From Janthinobacterium sp. CG3 (lineage in GTDB: Bacteria; Pseudomonadota; Gammaproteobacteria; Burkholderiales; Burkholderiaceae_D), in assembly GCF_000344615.1 (NCBI RefSeq), contig NZ_KB467824.1, positions 2,599,963-2,663,962 of the forward strand: DNA of 64,000 nucleotides, written 5' to 3'. Every line of letters starts with the position of its first letter. Position 1 is the first letter of the stretch. The notes under the pieces are model-generated. The model was given only the letters and a program-made list of their open reading frames with translations. It ran no database searches and was not told where the DNA came from. Made by a program: the position numbers and the translations under genes. Below, in pieces: positions 23,956-32,444 of this stretch.

Positions 23956-24172
23956 TAAATATCTCTCTCTATGCGAGACCACATGGTTTCGGCGAAGTGA
24001 ATGATCCCACCTAAGCCTGCAAATCGGACTCGATGGAGCGTGTGCTGCGGCTGCCGGCTAAGGGCAGCGGGGCCAATCTATCGGGACGTTCGAAGCCGAC
24101 GCAGCCCGTTGAAGGCGCGCCGCAGCTGAAGGGGGCGTAGATAAATCGGCGGTGTACATTGCGGAATGAAAA

Positions 24173-24203
24173 AAAGCCCGCTACCAAAACGGGCTTGAAT
24201 CTA
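24173..24203 (-). terminator. Rho-independent terminator upstream of rpoD
   Basis: On the minus strand AAGCCCG pairs with CGGGCTT around TTTTGGTAG and is followed by TTTTTTT. No protein gene ends before it, so it either ends a small RNA or is left from a lost gene. Confidence 0.82.
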
Positions 24204-24370
24204 TTATTCAGTGAAGAATAGAGGAGAGCGAGATTATGCTCCACGGCCACATATTAGGATAATTGATAATTCAGATATCTGACATCAACCATGCCCATAA
24301 CATCGCCGCGCAGCGACTGCTCTTATCCCCTGCACTACTGATCCAGCGCAAGCCGGTGGTCAGCGCAAGC
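24175..24370 (-). ncRNA. Candidate small RNA upstream of rpoD
   Basis: The 538 bases between rpoD and the proQ-like gene contain no convincing protein gene. On the minus strand a perfect TATAAT box (24380-24375) lies about 200 bases before the terminator at 24173-24203, which would give a transcript of about 190 nt. The -35 region is weak. I do not recognise a known RNA family. The evidence is promoter box plus terminator only. Confidence 0.25.
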
Positions 24371-24494
24371 AGACATTATACACATTTCCTGCCCGTCGCG
24401 CCTATCCAACGGCATGGCAAAAAAGACATTATTGGCTTAAAAGTCAATGCGCTGGCCGTTCTTGCGTGCTATGCTCCCGTTTCCTGCCTAACCA

Positions 24495-24950
24495 ATGAAG
24501 TCGATGAACACGTCTAGTCTCACCCCTCAGCCAGCCGCAACGGCCGCCCCAGCGCAAACCGCGCGCGCCCTGCTCAAGCAATTCCAAGACCAATTTCCGC
24601 CTTTCCGCGACTGCCTGCCGTTGTCGATCGGTATCGACAAGCAGATCCTGGCGCGCCTGCCGGAGCTGGACCGCAAACTGATGCGCACCGCGCTGGGCAT
24701 CCACACCGGCTCGCTGCGCTACCTGCGCGTGATGGAAAAAGCTAAGATCCGCTACGACCTCGACGGCACCGCCGGCGCGGAAGTGACCCAGGTGCACCGC
24801 GACCACGCGACCCAGGTGTTGCAGCAGCGCTTCAAGAAGGAAGCCGAGCGCAAGAAGGCCGAGCGCGAAGCGGCGGCCGAAGAGGAAGCGAACCGCGTCC
24901 GCCTCGACAAGCTGAACCAGCTGACCGCGAAATTTTCGCGCAAGGGCTGA
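24495..24950 (+). CDS. ProQ/FinO family RNA chaperone
   Basis: This is a small basic protein of 151 residues (a start at 24504 is equally possible). The ProQ/FinO domain spans about residues 20-95 with ALLKQFQDQFPPFRDCLPL, ILARLPELDRKLMRTALGIH and TGSLRYLRVMEKAKIRYDLD, followed by a charged helix rich in Lys, Glu and Ala. FinO-domain proteins bind structured small RNAs and mRNA 3' ends and influence their stability. The C-terminal Tudor-like domain of E. coli ProQ is absent, so it is a minimal FinO-domain protein. It is followed after nine bases by an exonuclease gene, probably in one operon. Confidence 0.9.
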   Translation: MKSMNTSSLTPQPAATAAPAQTARALLKQFQDQFPPFRDCLPLSIGIDKQILARLPELDRKLMRTALGIHTGSLRYLRVMEKAKIRYDLDGTAGAEVTQVHRDHATQVLQQRFKKEAERKKAEREAAAEEEANRVRLDKLNQLTAKFSRKG

Positions 24951-24959
24951 TCCAGCCCC

Positions 24960-25583
24960 ATGAGTACGGACATCGAGCAGCCCCTGCCGCCCTACGAGGG
25001 CATCAAGCTGGCCGACGTGCGCCTGGTACACAGCGCCGAGGACGCGGCGGCCGCGCTGGCGGCGCTGCTGGCGGCCGACGCGATCGGCTTCGACACCGAG
25101 TCGAAGCCGACCTTCCTGAAGGGGGAAACCTCAACCGGACCGCATTTGATCCAGCTTGCCACCGACGACACCGCCTACCTGTTCCAAATCGGCGCCACGC
25201 CGGCGCTGGCGGCGCTGAAGGCGATTCTGGAGTCGGGCACGACCTTGAAGGTCGGCTTCGGCCTGAGCGACGACGTCAAGCGCCTGCAAAGCAAGCTTGG
25301 CATTACGGTGGCGCAAGTGCTCGACCTGTCGGTGGCGCTGCGCGGCGGCCAGCGCAACGACCTCGGCGCGAAAAGCGCGGTGGCGAAATTTTTCGGCCTG
25401 CGCCTGCAAAAATCGAAGAAAATTTCCACCACCAACTGGTCGACGACGCGCCTGAGCGAGCGCCAGATCCTCTACGCGGCCGACGACGCGCATGTGGCGT
25501 TGCGGGTGTACCGGCGCTGGATCGCCGACGGCGGCAAGGTCGCGCCGGCGAAAGCGCGCCGGCCGGCGCCGCTAGCGCAGTAG
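24960..25583 (+). CDS. 3'-5' exonuclease (DEDD, RNase D-like domain only)
   Basis: The 207-residue single-domain nuclease of the DnaQ-like fold has the first two acidic residues in IGFDTESKPT (about residue 45), the second motif in LKVGFGLSDDVKRLQ, and the third in ILYAADDAHVALRVY, a DEDDy arrangement. It lacks the HRDC domains of RNase D. It is nine bases downstream of the ProQ-like gene, which suggests joint action on RNA, but that link is inference. A GC-rich hairpin region follows. Confidence 0.88.
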   Translation: MSTDIEQPLPPYEGIKLADVRLVHSAEDAAAALAALLAADAIGFDTESKPTFLKGETSTGPHLIQLATDDTAYLFQIGATPALAALKAILESGTTLKVGFGLSDDVKRLQSKLGITVAQVLDLSVALRGGQRNDLGAKSAVAKFFGLRLQKSKKISTTNWSTTRLSERQILYAADDAHVALRVYRRWIADGGKVAPAKARRPAPLAQ

Positions 25584-25674
25584 CGCCGTCGGCTTCACAA
25601 CCAAGCACCGGCACAGAGCCGGAGCCAGGCTTTCAGGTCCGAGCCCGGGGTTACGCCCCTGTTCTGTTCGGCGC

Positions 25675-27108
25675 CTACGGCCCGCCCCCTTCCAACTGCT
25701 GCGCCGCCAGCCGCCCCAGGGTCGCAATGGCGGCCTCGTGCGTGGCGTCCCACGGATGGCCGTAATTGAGCCGCACGCAATGGCCAAACGCGCGCTTGGC
25801 GGAAAAAATCGGTCCCGGCGCGATGCTGATGCCGTGCCGCAGCGCGCTGCGGTGCAAGGCCAGCGCGTCCACCCCCTTCGGCAATTCGACCCAGACAAAA
25901 TAGCCGCCCTGCGGCCGCGTCACCCGCGTGCCGGCGGGGAAATGCACGGCGATCGCCTGCAGCATCATATGCTGCTGGGCCGCCAGCGCCAGCCGCAGTT
26001 GCCGCAAATGCCACTCGTAAGTTCCCCGCCCCAGGTAATCGGCCAGCGCCAGCTGCGACGGCAGCGCCGCCGTCAGGCTGGTGCTCAGCTTGAGGCGCTC
26101 GACCGCGCGCGCGTAGCGCCCCGGCGCGGCCCAGCCGACCCGGAAGCCGGGCGCCAGGCACTTCGAAAACGAGCCGCAGTGCAGCACCATGCCCTGCTCG
26201 TCGAAGCTCTTGCTGAGGGCCGGGCGGCGCGCGCCGAAATACAGTTCGCCGTAGACATCGTCCTCGATCAGCGGCACGCCATGCCCGGCCAGCAGCGCCA
26301 CCAGCGCGCGCTTCTTTTCCGGCGGCATCAGCCCGCCCAGCGGATTTTGGAAGCTGCTCATCAACCAGCACGCCTTCGGCCGGTGCCGCACCAGCGCCTC
26401 GGCCAGCGCCGCCAGGTCGATGCCGTCGCGCGGGCTGGTGGCCACTTCGACCGCCACCAGGTCGAGCCGCTCCAGCGCCTGCAAGCCGGCGTAGAAGCTG
26501 GGCGACTCGATCAGCACCGCGTCGCCCGGCCGCGTGACGGCCTGCAGGCACAGGTTCAGCGCCTCCAGCGCGCCGTTGGTGATGACGATCTCGTCGCTGG
26601 CAACCCGCACCCCGTCCATCTGGTAGCGCAGCGCGATCTGCCGGCGCAACTCGGCGTTACCTTGCGGCAGGTCGGCCACCGTGCTCCACGGGTCGAGCCG
26701 GCGCATGCTGGCCGCCACCGAGCGCGCCAGCCTGGCCATCGGAAACAGCAGCGGGCTGGGGAAGGCCGAACCGAACGGCACGATGTCGCGCGCGCCGGCC
26801 GCCCCCAGCACCTCGAACACCAGCTCGCTGACGTCGACCCGGGTCGATTCGCCCTGCGGCTGCGAGGCATCCGGCTCGGGCGCCAGCGCGGCGCGGCTGG
26901 GCGCCACGTAGTAGCCCGAGCGCGGCCGCGCGACGATCATGCCGCGCGCCTCCAACAAGTAGTAGGCCTGGAACACCGTGGCCGGGCTGACGCCGCGGCG
27001 CTGGCGCTGCTGGCGCACCGAGGCGATGCGCTCGCCCGGCAGCAGCAGCTTGTTGGTGATCATCGCGGCGATCTCTTCGGCCAATTCTTCGTACAGCTTC
27101 ACGCGCAT
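25675..27108 (-). CDS. MocR/PdxR family regulator (GntR HTH fused to aminotransferase)
   Basis: The 477-residue protein has an N-terminal winged helix-turn-helix (about 1-70; LYEELAEEIAAMITNKLLLP and RRGVSPATVFQAYYLLEARG) and a fold-type I aminotransferase domain. The pyridoxal phosphate Lys is in HCGSFSKCLAPGFRVGW (about residue 310), and EDDVYGELYFG is present. MocR proteins are PLP-sensing transcription regulators of vitamin B6, GABA or taurine genes. The neighbour on the other side is a divergent cytochrome operon, a possible target; no B6 gene is nearby. Confidence 0.93.
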   Translation of the reverse strand: MRVKLYEELAEEIAAMITNKLLLPGERIASVRQQRQRRGVSPATVFQAYYLLEARGMIVARPRSGYYVAPSRAALAPEPDASQPQGESTRVDVSELVFEVLGAAGARDIVPFGSAFPSPLLFPMARLARSVAASMRRLDPWSTVADLPQGNAELRRQIALRYQMDGVRVASDEIVITNGALEALNLCLQAVTRPGDAVLIESPSFYAGLQALERLDLVAVEVATSPRDGIDLAALAEALVRHRPKACWLMSSFQNPLGGLMPPEKKRALVALLAGHGVPLIEDDVYGELYFGARRPALSKSFDEQGMVLHCGSFSKCLAPGFRVGWAAPGRYARAVERLKLSTSLTAALPSQLALADYLGRGTYEWHLRQLRLALAAQQHMMLQAIAVHFPAGTRVTRPQGGYFVWVELPKGVDALALHRSALRHGISIAPGPIFSAKRAFGHCVRLNYGHPWDATHEAAIATLGRLAAQQLEGGGP

Positions 27109-27239
27109 CCATCCAATCTTGCCCAGGGCGGCATAAAACTGATCCGTAGTTTTATTGCACTTCTGAGTCTGTTTTTCTTCGGTCCGGCAGTATATCCTTG
27201 TGTCCGCCGCCTGTATGGTCGGCCTACAATTTTATAGGT

Positions 27240-27968
27240 ATGCCCATGTCCATGTTTTCAAGCCAGGCACGCCGGCGCGCCGGCCGCGCCATCTTGCTGT
27301 TCGCCCTGGCGGCGGCGCCGGCACTGGCCGGCGCCGCCGCCCTGGTTGTGCTGCCCGACACGCTCGAACAACGCATCAAGGCCTGCACCGCCTGCCACGC
27401 CGGCAAGGAGCGCAGCGACGCCTTCTTCCCGCGCATCGCCGGCAAGCCGGCCGGCTACCTGTACAACCAGTTGCTGAATTTCCGCGACGGCCGCCGCCAA
27501 TACCCGCTGATGACCTATATGGTCGAGCACCTGCCGGACGCCTACCTGCGCGAGATCGCCGCGTATTTTTCGCAGCAGCATCCGCCGGCGCCGCCGGCCC
27601 AGGCCAGCGCCGCCGCGGCGGCCGTGCTGGAACGCGGCCGCAGCCTGGTGACGCTGGGCGACCCCGCCAAGAAGGTGCCGGCCTGCATCGCCTGCCACGG
27701 CGAGCAGCTGAGCGGACTGGCGCCGGCCATTCCCGGCCTGCTGGGCCTGCCGCGCGACTACATCAACGCCCAGTTCGGCGCGTGGAAAAACCAGGTGCGC
27801 CAAGCGCATACGCCCGACTGCATGGCCGAGGTCGCCAGCCGCCTGTCCGACGCCGACATCGCCGCCGTCTCCAGCTGGCTCGGCACCCAGGTGGCGCCGC
27901 CCGGCACCCGCCCGGCCACCACCATCACCCGGCCGCTGCCGCTGAAATGCGGCGGCGTGCCAGAATGA
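27240..27968 (+). CDS. Diheme cytochrome c (c4-like)
   Basis: This is an exported protein of about 242 residues from the ATG at 27240 (27246 and 27252 are alternatives). The signal peptide RAILLFALAAAPALAGAAA is followed by two class I cytochrome domains with heme motifs CTACH and CIACH, and Met ligands such as YPLMTYM. The architecture matches cytochrome c4, a periplasmic electron carrier. Its stop overlaps the ATG of the triheme cytochrome gene (ATGA at 27965), so the two are co-translated and probably pass electrons from a dehydrogenase to the terminal oxidase. Confidence 0.92.
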   Translation: MPMSMFSSQARRRAGRAILLFALAAAPALAGAAALVVLPDTLEQRIKACTACHAGKERSDAFFPRIAGKPAGYLYNQLLNFRDGRRQYPLMTYMVEHLPDAYLREIAAYFSQQHPPAPPAQASAAAAAVLERGRSLVTLGDPAKKVPACIACHGEQLSGLAPAIPGLLGLPRDYINAQFGAWKNQVRQAHTPDCMAEVASRLSDADIAAVSSWLGTQVAPPGTRPATTITRPLPLKCGGVPE

Positions 27969-29257
27969 GTCCGCTATCCATGAAAAAAATCCTCCTCGTT
28001 GGCGGCGCCGTGCTGCTGCTGGCCGCCGGCGCCGCCCGGCTGCTGCTGTGGCCGGCCGACGACAGCGGCGCGCCGGCCACCGCCGCCACGCTGGCGCCGG
28101 CCGCATTGGTGGCGCGCGGCGCCTACCTGGCCAGGGCCGGCGACTGCATGGCCTGCCACACCACCCGCGGCGGCGCCGCCTACGCCGGCGGACGGGCGCT
28201 GCAAACGCCGTTCGGCAGCGTGGTTTCGCCCAACATCACGTCCGACAAGCAATATGGCATCGGCGCCTGGAGCGCCGACGATTTCTGGCGCGCGCTGCAC
28301 AACGGCAAATCGAAGGACGGGCGCATGTTGTACCCGGCCTTCCCCTACACCGAATACACCAAGGTCAGGCGCGAGGACGCCGACGCCATGTACGCCTTCT
28401 TCCAGAGCGTGCCGGCGCAGCCCAAGGCCAACCAGCCGCACCGGTTGCGCTTCCCGTACAACCAGCAGATCGCGCTGGCGGCCTGGCGCGCGCTGTACTT
28501 CAAACCGGCCGTGTTCAGGCCCGAGCCGGCCCGCGGCGCCGAGTGGAACCGCGGCGCCTACCTGGTGCAGGGCCTGGGCCATTGCGCCTCCTGCCACAGC
28601 AGCCGCAACCCGCTCGGCGCCAGCGACGGCGACCTGTCCGGCGGCCTGATCCCGGTGCTGGGCTGGTACGCGCCCTCGCTGACCTCGGACGCCGAGGCCG
28701 GCCTGGGCGATTGGGACGCCGGCCACATCGCCCAGTTGCTGAAGACCGGCGTGTCGCCGCGCGCCAGCGTGTTCGGCCCGATGGCCGAGGTGGTGCGGGC
28801 CAGCCTGCAACACCTCGACGACGCCGACATCCAGGCGATGGCCGCGTACCTGAAAACGCTGCCCGGCCCGGCCGCGCCGGCGCCGCCGGCGCCGCCCGAC
28901 ACCTCGGCGGCGGCGCAGGCGCAGCTGGCGGCCGGCGCTACATTGTACGAGAGCCATTGCGTCGAGTGCCACCAGGCCGACGGCCGCGGCCAGCCCACGG
29001 CCTACCCGCCGCTGGCCGGCAACCGCGCGCTGACAATGGAGGAGGCGGTCAACCCGATCCGCATCGTGCTCAACGGCGGCTTCGCGCCCGGCACCGCCGG
29101 CAATCCGCGCCCCTACGGCATGCCGGCCTACGGCCCGCTGCTCAGCGACGCCGACGTGGCGGCGGTGGTGACGTATCTGCGCCGCTCCTGGGGCAACCAG
29201 GCCGACGCCGTCTCGGCCCTCGAGGTCAACCGCTACCGCGGCGTGCCGCTGGACTAG
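27965..29257 (+). CDS. Triheme cytochrome c (dehydrogenase electron-transfer subunit)
   Basis: The 430-residue protein has an N-terminal hydrophobic anchor or signal (KKILLVGGAVLLLAAGAARL) and three heme motifs, CMACH (about residue 65), CASCH (about 215) and CVECH (about 335). This is the pattern of the cytochrome subunit of membrane alcohol or gluconate/sorbitol dehydrogenases. The segments GRALQTPFGSVVSPNITSDK and TKVRREDADAMYAFFQSVP are typical of that family. The dehydrogenase subunits are not adjacent; a GMC oxidoreductase with a Tat small subunit lies about 25 kb away. It overlaps the diheme cytochrome gene by four bases. Confidence 0.92.
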   Translation: MSPLSMKKILLVGGAVLLLAAGAARLLLWPADDSGAPATAATLAPAALVARGAYLARAGDCMACHTTRGGAAYAGGRALQTPFGSVVSPNITSDKQYGIGAWSADDFWRALHNGKSKDGRMLYPAFPYTEYTKVRREDADAMYAFFQSVPAQPKANQPHRLRFPYNQQIALAAWRALYFKPAVFRPEPARGAEWNRGAYLVQGLGHCASCHSSRNPLGASDGDLSGGLIPVLGWYAPSLTSDAEAGLGDWDAGHIAQLLKTGVSPRASVFGPMAEVVRASLQHLDDADIQAMAAYLKTLPGPAAPAPPAPPDTSAAAQAQLAAGATLYESHCVECHQADGRGQPTAYPPLAGNRALTMEEAVNPIRIVLNGGFAPGTAGNPRPYGMPAYGPLLSDADVAAVVTYLRRSWGNQADAVSALEVNRYRGVPLD

Positions 29258-29278
29258 GCGTTCGGCGCGCACCACGCA

Positions 29279-29325
29279 AAACGCCCGCCCGGCGCGCCGT
29301 CGCAACGGCAGGCCAGGCGGGCGCA
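29279..29325. terminator. Bidirectional terminator hairpin
   Basis: CGCCCGCCCGGC and GCCAGGCGGGCG pair between the cytochrome gene (+) and the RlmI-like gene (-). On the minus strand TTTTG follows. Confidence 0.7.
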
Positions 29326-29342
29326 GCGCCCCACACCTGCTG

Positions 29343-29981
29343 TTAGCGCAACTTGCTGCGCTCGCCGGTGGCCAGGTCGAGCGCGAAACGCACGCCGTTT
29401 TCGGTCAGCATGACTTCCTGCGGCGGCTCTTCGCCGGCCAGCGCGCCGGAAATGACCGGCAGGCCCTCGCCCTTGCGGATCAAGGGATCGCAGCGCTCAT
29501 AGACGTTGGCGCAGCCGGTGCCGGCCATCAGCGCCTGCACGATCGGCACCTTCCACGCGTCGACGCCGCCGGCCTGGAACTGGCAGACCAGGTAGCCGCC
29601 CGCGCCGCCGTAGAGGTCGACCAGCAGGCCCGGCAGGCCGTCCTCCTCGCCCTTGATGAGCGAGAGCAACTGGTTGGCGCCGGCCTTCTTCAGGCTGGCG
29701 GCGCGCTTCTCCAGCGCGCTCTTGACGCGGCGCTTGATCATGGCGTGGTCGACCGGCTCGCTTTCGTCGAAGGTCCAGACCCGGGCGCGGATCTGCGACT
29801 TCGAGTTATAGGCCGCGCGCGCCAGGAATTTTTTCGCCGAGGACTGTACGATGGCCGTCGAGCCGGGCTTCATTTTTTCCTGCGGCTTGCCTTCGACGCG
29901 TTCGATCGCGGACGCGTAAATCCAGGGTTCGCCTGCCAGCAAGCTCTTTTCCTTGCCCTGTATGATGGTAATGATCAGCAT
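29343..29981 (-). CDS. Truncated RlmI-like 23S rRNA methyltransferase (PUA and linker only)
   Basis: The 212 residues match the N-terminal half of RlmI/YccW-type class I methyltransferases: a PUA domain (about 1-75, KSLLAGEPWIYASAIERVEG and KKFLARAAYNSKSQIRARVW) and the following EEA1-like domain (GLPGLLVDLYGG, VYERCDPLIRKGEGL). Full-length enzymes are about 390-400 residues and next have a GHKTGFYLDQR-type motif and the SAM-binding fold. Here FALDLATG runs into ERSKLR and a stop, so the catalytic domain is missing. It may be a pseudogene or a stand-alone RNA-binding protein. Confidence 0.82.
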   Translation of the reverse strand: MLIITIIQGKEKSLLAGEPWIYASAIERVEGKPQEKMKPGSTAIVQSSAKKFLARAAYNSKSQIRARVWTFDESEPVDHAMIKRRVKSALEKRAASLKKAGANQLLSLIKGEEDGLPGLLVDLYGGAGGYLVCQFQAGGVDAWKVPIVQALMAGTGCANVYERCDPLIRKGEGLPVISGALAGEEPPQEVMLTENGVRFALDLATGERSKLR

Positions 29982-30334
29982 GTAATTCCAGTGGTATGGA
30001 CCGGCCGCGGCCGGTCATTGTGTCGAGGTGGCGCCGCCGCGTGGCGCCAGTGTCCGGCGCGGGTCGCCGGGCCGAGCGGCGTGTTGCGCTCGCGGGGACA
30101 GCAAGCGCGCAACACGACACTTGCGCCCAAGGCAGGATGATACCTCATTGTGATACCGCGTTGCCGCCCTGTCGCGGCCGCCGGCATTCTGGCCGGCGCC
30201 GGCTGCGCTTCGTCGCAAAGTGCTCCCCGCGCCCGCGCCGGCGCCGTAGCATGCTTGCCATGACACCAATTCTGGCAATCCAAGCACAGCGGACCGGCGC
30301 GCCTGCGGCGGCTGCGCACACACGGGGACATGAC

Positions 30335-31144
30335 ATGCAAACATCGATCACCGGCGGCGGCACGCGGCGCCTCGTCTTGGCGGCGGGCGCCGTCGCCCTC
30401 TGCGCGGCGGCGGCCCCGGCGGCGGCGTGGGACTGGCCCGCTCGCCAGCTCGGCGGCAAGGGCAACGGCAACGGCAGCGTACACCAGCAAGCGCGCAGCG
30501 TCGGCCATTTCGACGGCGTCGCGCTGAGCGTGCCGGCCGACGTTGAACTGCGCCTGGGCGCCAGCGAAAGCGTCAGCGTCGAAACCGACGACAATCTGCA
30601 GGCGCTGGTCGAGACGACGGTGGAAAACGGCACCTTGAAAATCCGCGTCGCCCGGCACGGCGTCAATCTGGCGCCGAGCGTACTCAGGATCGTGGTGCAG
30701 GCGCCCCAGGTCGAGCGGGTCAGCCTGGCCGGCTCCGGCACGTTGTACGCGGCCGAGCTGCGCGCGCCCCAGTTGCGCTTCGAAGTGGGCGGTTCGGGCT
30801 CGATCAAGGTCAAGCAGGTACGCAGCGAGGCGGTCTCGGTGTCGATCGGTGGCAGCGGCAACTTCACCGCCGGCGGTTCCACCGGCCAGCTGACCGTGGC
30901 CATCGGCGGCTCCGGCAGCGTGCAAACCGGCCAGTTGAACGCCCGCGCGGTGCAAGCCAGCATAGGCGGCTCAGGCAAGGCGGTGGTGTGGCCGAGGCAA
31001 TCGCTGGCGGCCAGCATCGGCGGCTCCGGCGGCATCGACTACTATGGCGATCCGCAAGTGAGCCGCAGCGTGCACGGTTCGGGCGACGTCAGACGCCTGG
31101 GCGCTGCGCCGAGCCAAGGCGACGCCGCCCAGGGGCGACGTTAA
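30335..31144 (+). CDS. Exported GIN-domain protein (DUF2807)
   Basis: The 269-residue protein starts at an ATG with GGGGA upstream. The N-terminus RRLVLAAGAVALCAAAAPAA is a signal peptide. The mature part is a beta-rich DUF2807/head-GIN domain with repeated GGSGS motifs (FEVGGSGSIKV, VSIGGSGNFTAGG, VAIGGSGSVQTG, ASIGGSGKAVV), typical of a right-handed beta solenoid. GHFDGVALSVPADVELRLG opens the domain. The function is unknown; the location is probably periplasmic or outer surface. The 350 bases upstream (29982-30334) hold only its promoter region as far as I can see. Confidence 0.88.
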   Translation: MQTSITGGGTRRLVLAAGAVALCAAAAPAAAWDWPARQLGGKGNGNGSVHQQARSVGHFDGVALSVPADVELRLGASESVSVETDDNLQALVETTVENGTLKIRVARHGVNLAPSVLRIVVQAPQVERVSLAGSGTLYAAELRAPQLRFEVGGSGSIKVKQVRSEAVSVSIGGSGNFTAGGSTGQLTVAIGGSGSVQTGQLNARAVQASIGGSGKAVVWPRQSLAASIGGSGGIDYYGDPQVSRSVHGSGDVRRLGAAPSQGDAAQGRR

Positions 31145-31149
31145 CGGCG

Positions 31150-31407
31150 CTACGCGCCGCCGACCAGCTGGTCCAGGCTGTCGGCGTCGAGCAAACCCTC
31201 AAACCACCGTTCCAGCTGCTCGGCCGGCGCCGCCTCCACCCTAGCGGCGATGGCCGGCGGCAATTGACCAAAACGCCGTTGCAACAAGAATTGCAGCCTG
31301 GAACGGTCGGCTTGCAAATGCCCTTCTTGTCGCCCCCGTTCCAATCCCCTCTGGATACCGTTGTACTCCCACTCGTCGGCCAAAGTTTCAAATTTCCGTG
31401 TCAGCAT
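31150..31407 (-). CDS. Candidate intragenic RpnS-like protein, 85 residues
   Basis: Inside rpn, the in-frame ATG at 31407 is preceded by GGAGG (31416-31420) with an ideal eight-base spacer. The product, from MLTRKFETLADEWEYNGIQR to the common C-terminus, would contain only the C-terminal helical domain without the nuclease. Small intragenic RpnS products are reported in E. coli to block the toxicity of the full protein. What is seen is the site and the domain boundary; its use as a start is inferred. Confidence 0.5.
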   Translation of the reverse strand: MLTRKFETLADEWEYNGIQRGLERGRQEGHLQADRSRLQFLLQRRFGQLPPAIAARVEAAPAEQLERWFEGLLDADSLDQLVGGA

Positions 31408-32127
31408 GGTGTGCACCTCCGCTAAATCGTCCGGAAAAACCATGTTATGACTTTTTAGCTGATGCCGCAAACGCGCGCCGATCCAACGCACCAGGCTGGT
31501 ACGCAAGGGCTCGCATTCGCGGGCGTTGAGCCAGTCCGCCAAGGCTGCGACAACGTCGATGAGGTCTTCGCCGTTGCGAAAATGTTCCAGCCGGAACACC
31601 GCCGCGACCAGATTGAACTGGGCGCCGGCCGCGCCGCCATGATAACTATGGCGGTCGATCAACAAATATCGCTGCCCGGGTTGCAGCGACGCCAGACCTT
31701 CCGGCGGCGCCAGCATCAGTTGCGCCAGATCGGTGCTGGCGCTCCAGCGCGCGGCACCGTTATAGAGGACGATGGGCAGGACCGGCGCCAGCTTGCCGCC
31801 GTGCGTCAATTCGCGCCGCTTGACCAGGTCCTGGCACAACAAACCGACGTAGACCTGCATCCGCAACGCCATCCAATGGTCGTTGCGGGACTGGAATTCG
31901 AGCAAAATATACAGGTACACCCACTCCGCGCCAAGCTTGAGGCGCCATACCATGTCCTCATGGCGCTGGCGCCCGGTATCGCTGACGTAGCTGGCGTTGA
32001 CGCGTTCGAAAGCGGCCAGGTCGAGCTGTCTGGCCCAGGCGTAGGGCAGGAAGCCGGAAAGCAGGTCGCGCACCATTTCAGGATGCGAGAACAATTGCTT
32101 GTAGCCGCTGTCGTGTTCTTCAGCCAT
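31150..32127 (-). CDS. Rpn family recombination-promoting nuclease (PD-(D/E)XK, with DUF4351-like tail)
   Basis: The 325-residue protein belongs to the Rpn/Transposase_31 (PF04754) family. The N-terminal nuclease has YKQLFSHPEMVRDLLSGFL, then EDMVWRLKLGAEWVYLYILL and EFQSRNDHWMALRM, giving the family's Asp and Glu-x-Gln residues near 60-82. The C-terminal part after about residue 240 is helical and carries GIQRGLERGRQEGH and LQFLLQRRFGQLPPAIAARV, resembling DUF4351. E. coli Rpn proteins are DNA endonucleases linked to recombination and phage defence, with small products translated from inside the gene. A strong internal start here fits that (separate entry). It is convergent with the DUF2807 gene. 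Confidence 0.9.
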   Translation of the reverse strand: MAEEHDSGYKQLFSHPEMVRDLLSGFLPYAWARQLDLAAFERVNASYVSDTGRQRHEDMVWRLKLGAEWVYLYILLEFQSRNDHWMALRMQVYVGLLCQDLVKRRELTHGGKLAPVLPIVLYNGAARWSASTDLAQLMLAPPEGLASLQPGQRYLLIDRHSYHGGAAGAQFNLVAAVFRLEHFRNGEDLIDVVAALADWLNARECEPLRTSLVRWIGARLRHQLKSHNMVFPDDLAEVHTMLTRKFETLADEWEYNGIQRGLERGRQEGHLQADRSRLQFLLQRRFGQLPPAIAARVEAAPAEQLERWFEGLLDADSLDQLVGGA

Positions 32128-32223
32128 ACCCCATTGTAGCGGCCGATATCATTGTAGAGTTTGCCGGAAAAGCCACCATCGCGCCCCGCCTTGGCCCCGC
32201 TCAAGGGCCAGCGCATCCAGCAA

Positions 32224-32421
32224 CTACGGGTCGAACTTCACCTCCGCCGGCAGGGTGGCCCTCCAGGCGCGCGCCCAGCTTGTTGGCGAAGGCGATCGGC
32301 TAGCCCTCGCTGTCGAACCGGGACAGGTCGATCCACCACGCCCAGGCACCCCGGCGGTTGCCGACCGAGGCGCTGCCAGCATCAGCGCCAGCCGCTTGCG
32401 CGGCGACACAGTGGATTTCAT
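32224..32421 (-). pseudogene. Unidentified degraded fragment downstream of PCu(A)C
   Basis: From an ATG at 32421 the frame reads MKSTVSPRKRLALMLAA and then low-complexity residues to a stop at 32224. In the next frame the reading ASVGNRRGAWAWWIDLSRFD, a TAG, then PIAFANKLGARLEGH looks more protein-like, suggesting a gene with a frameshift and an in-frame stop. I do not recognise the family. It is 23 bases after the PCu(A)C stop, so it may have been the last gene of that operon. The rest of 32142-32223 shows nothing. Confidence 0.4.
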
Positions 32422-32444
32422 GGGGCCTTTCGTGCGCTGCCCGC

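Noticed and set aside
24011..24250. 79-residue minus-strand ORF upstream of rpoD
   Set aside because: It spans the Rho-independent terminator at 24173-24203, and its sequence shows no family features.
28048..29346. Second long plus-strand frame inside the triheme cytochrome gene
   Set aside because: It is a +1 frame rich in Arg, Gly and Ala; the heme motifs are in the other frame.
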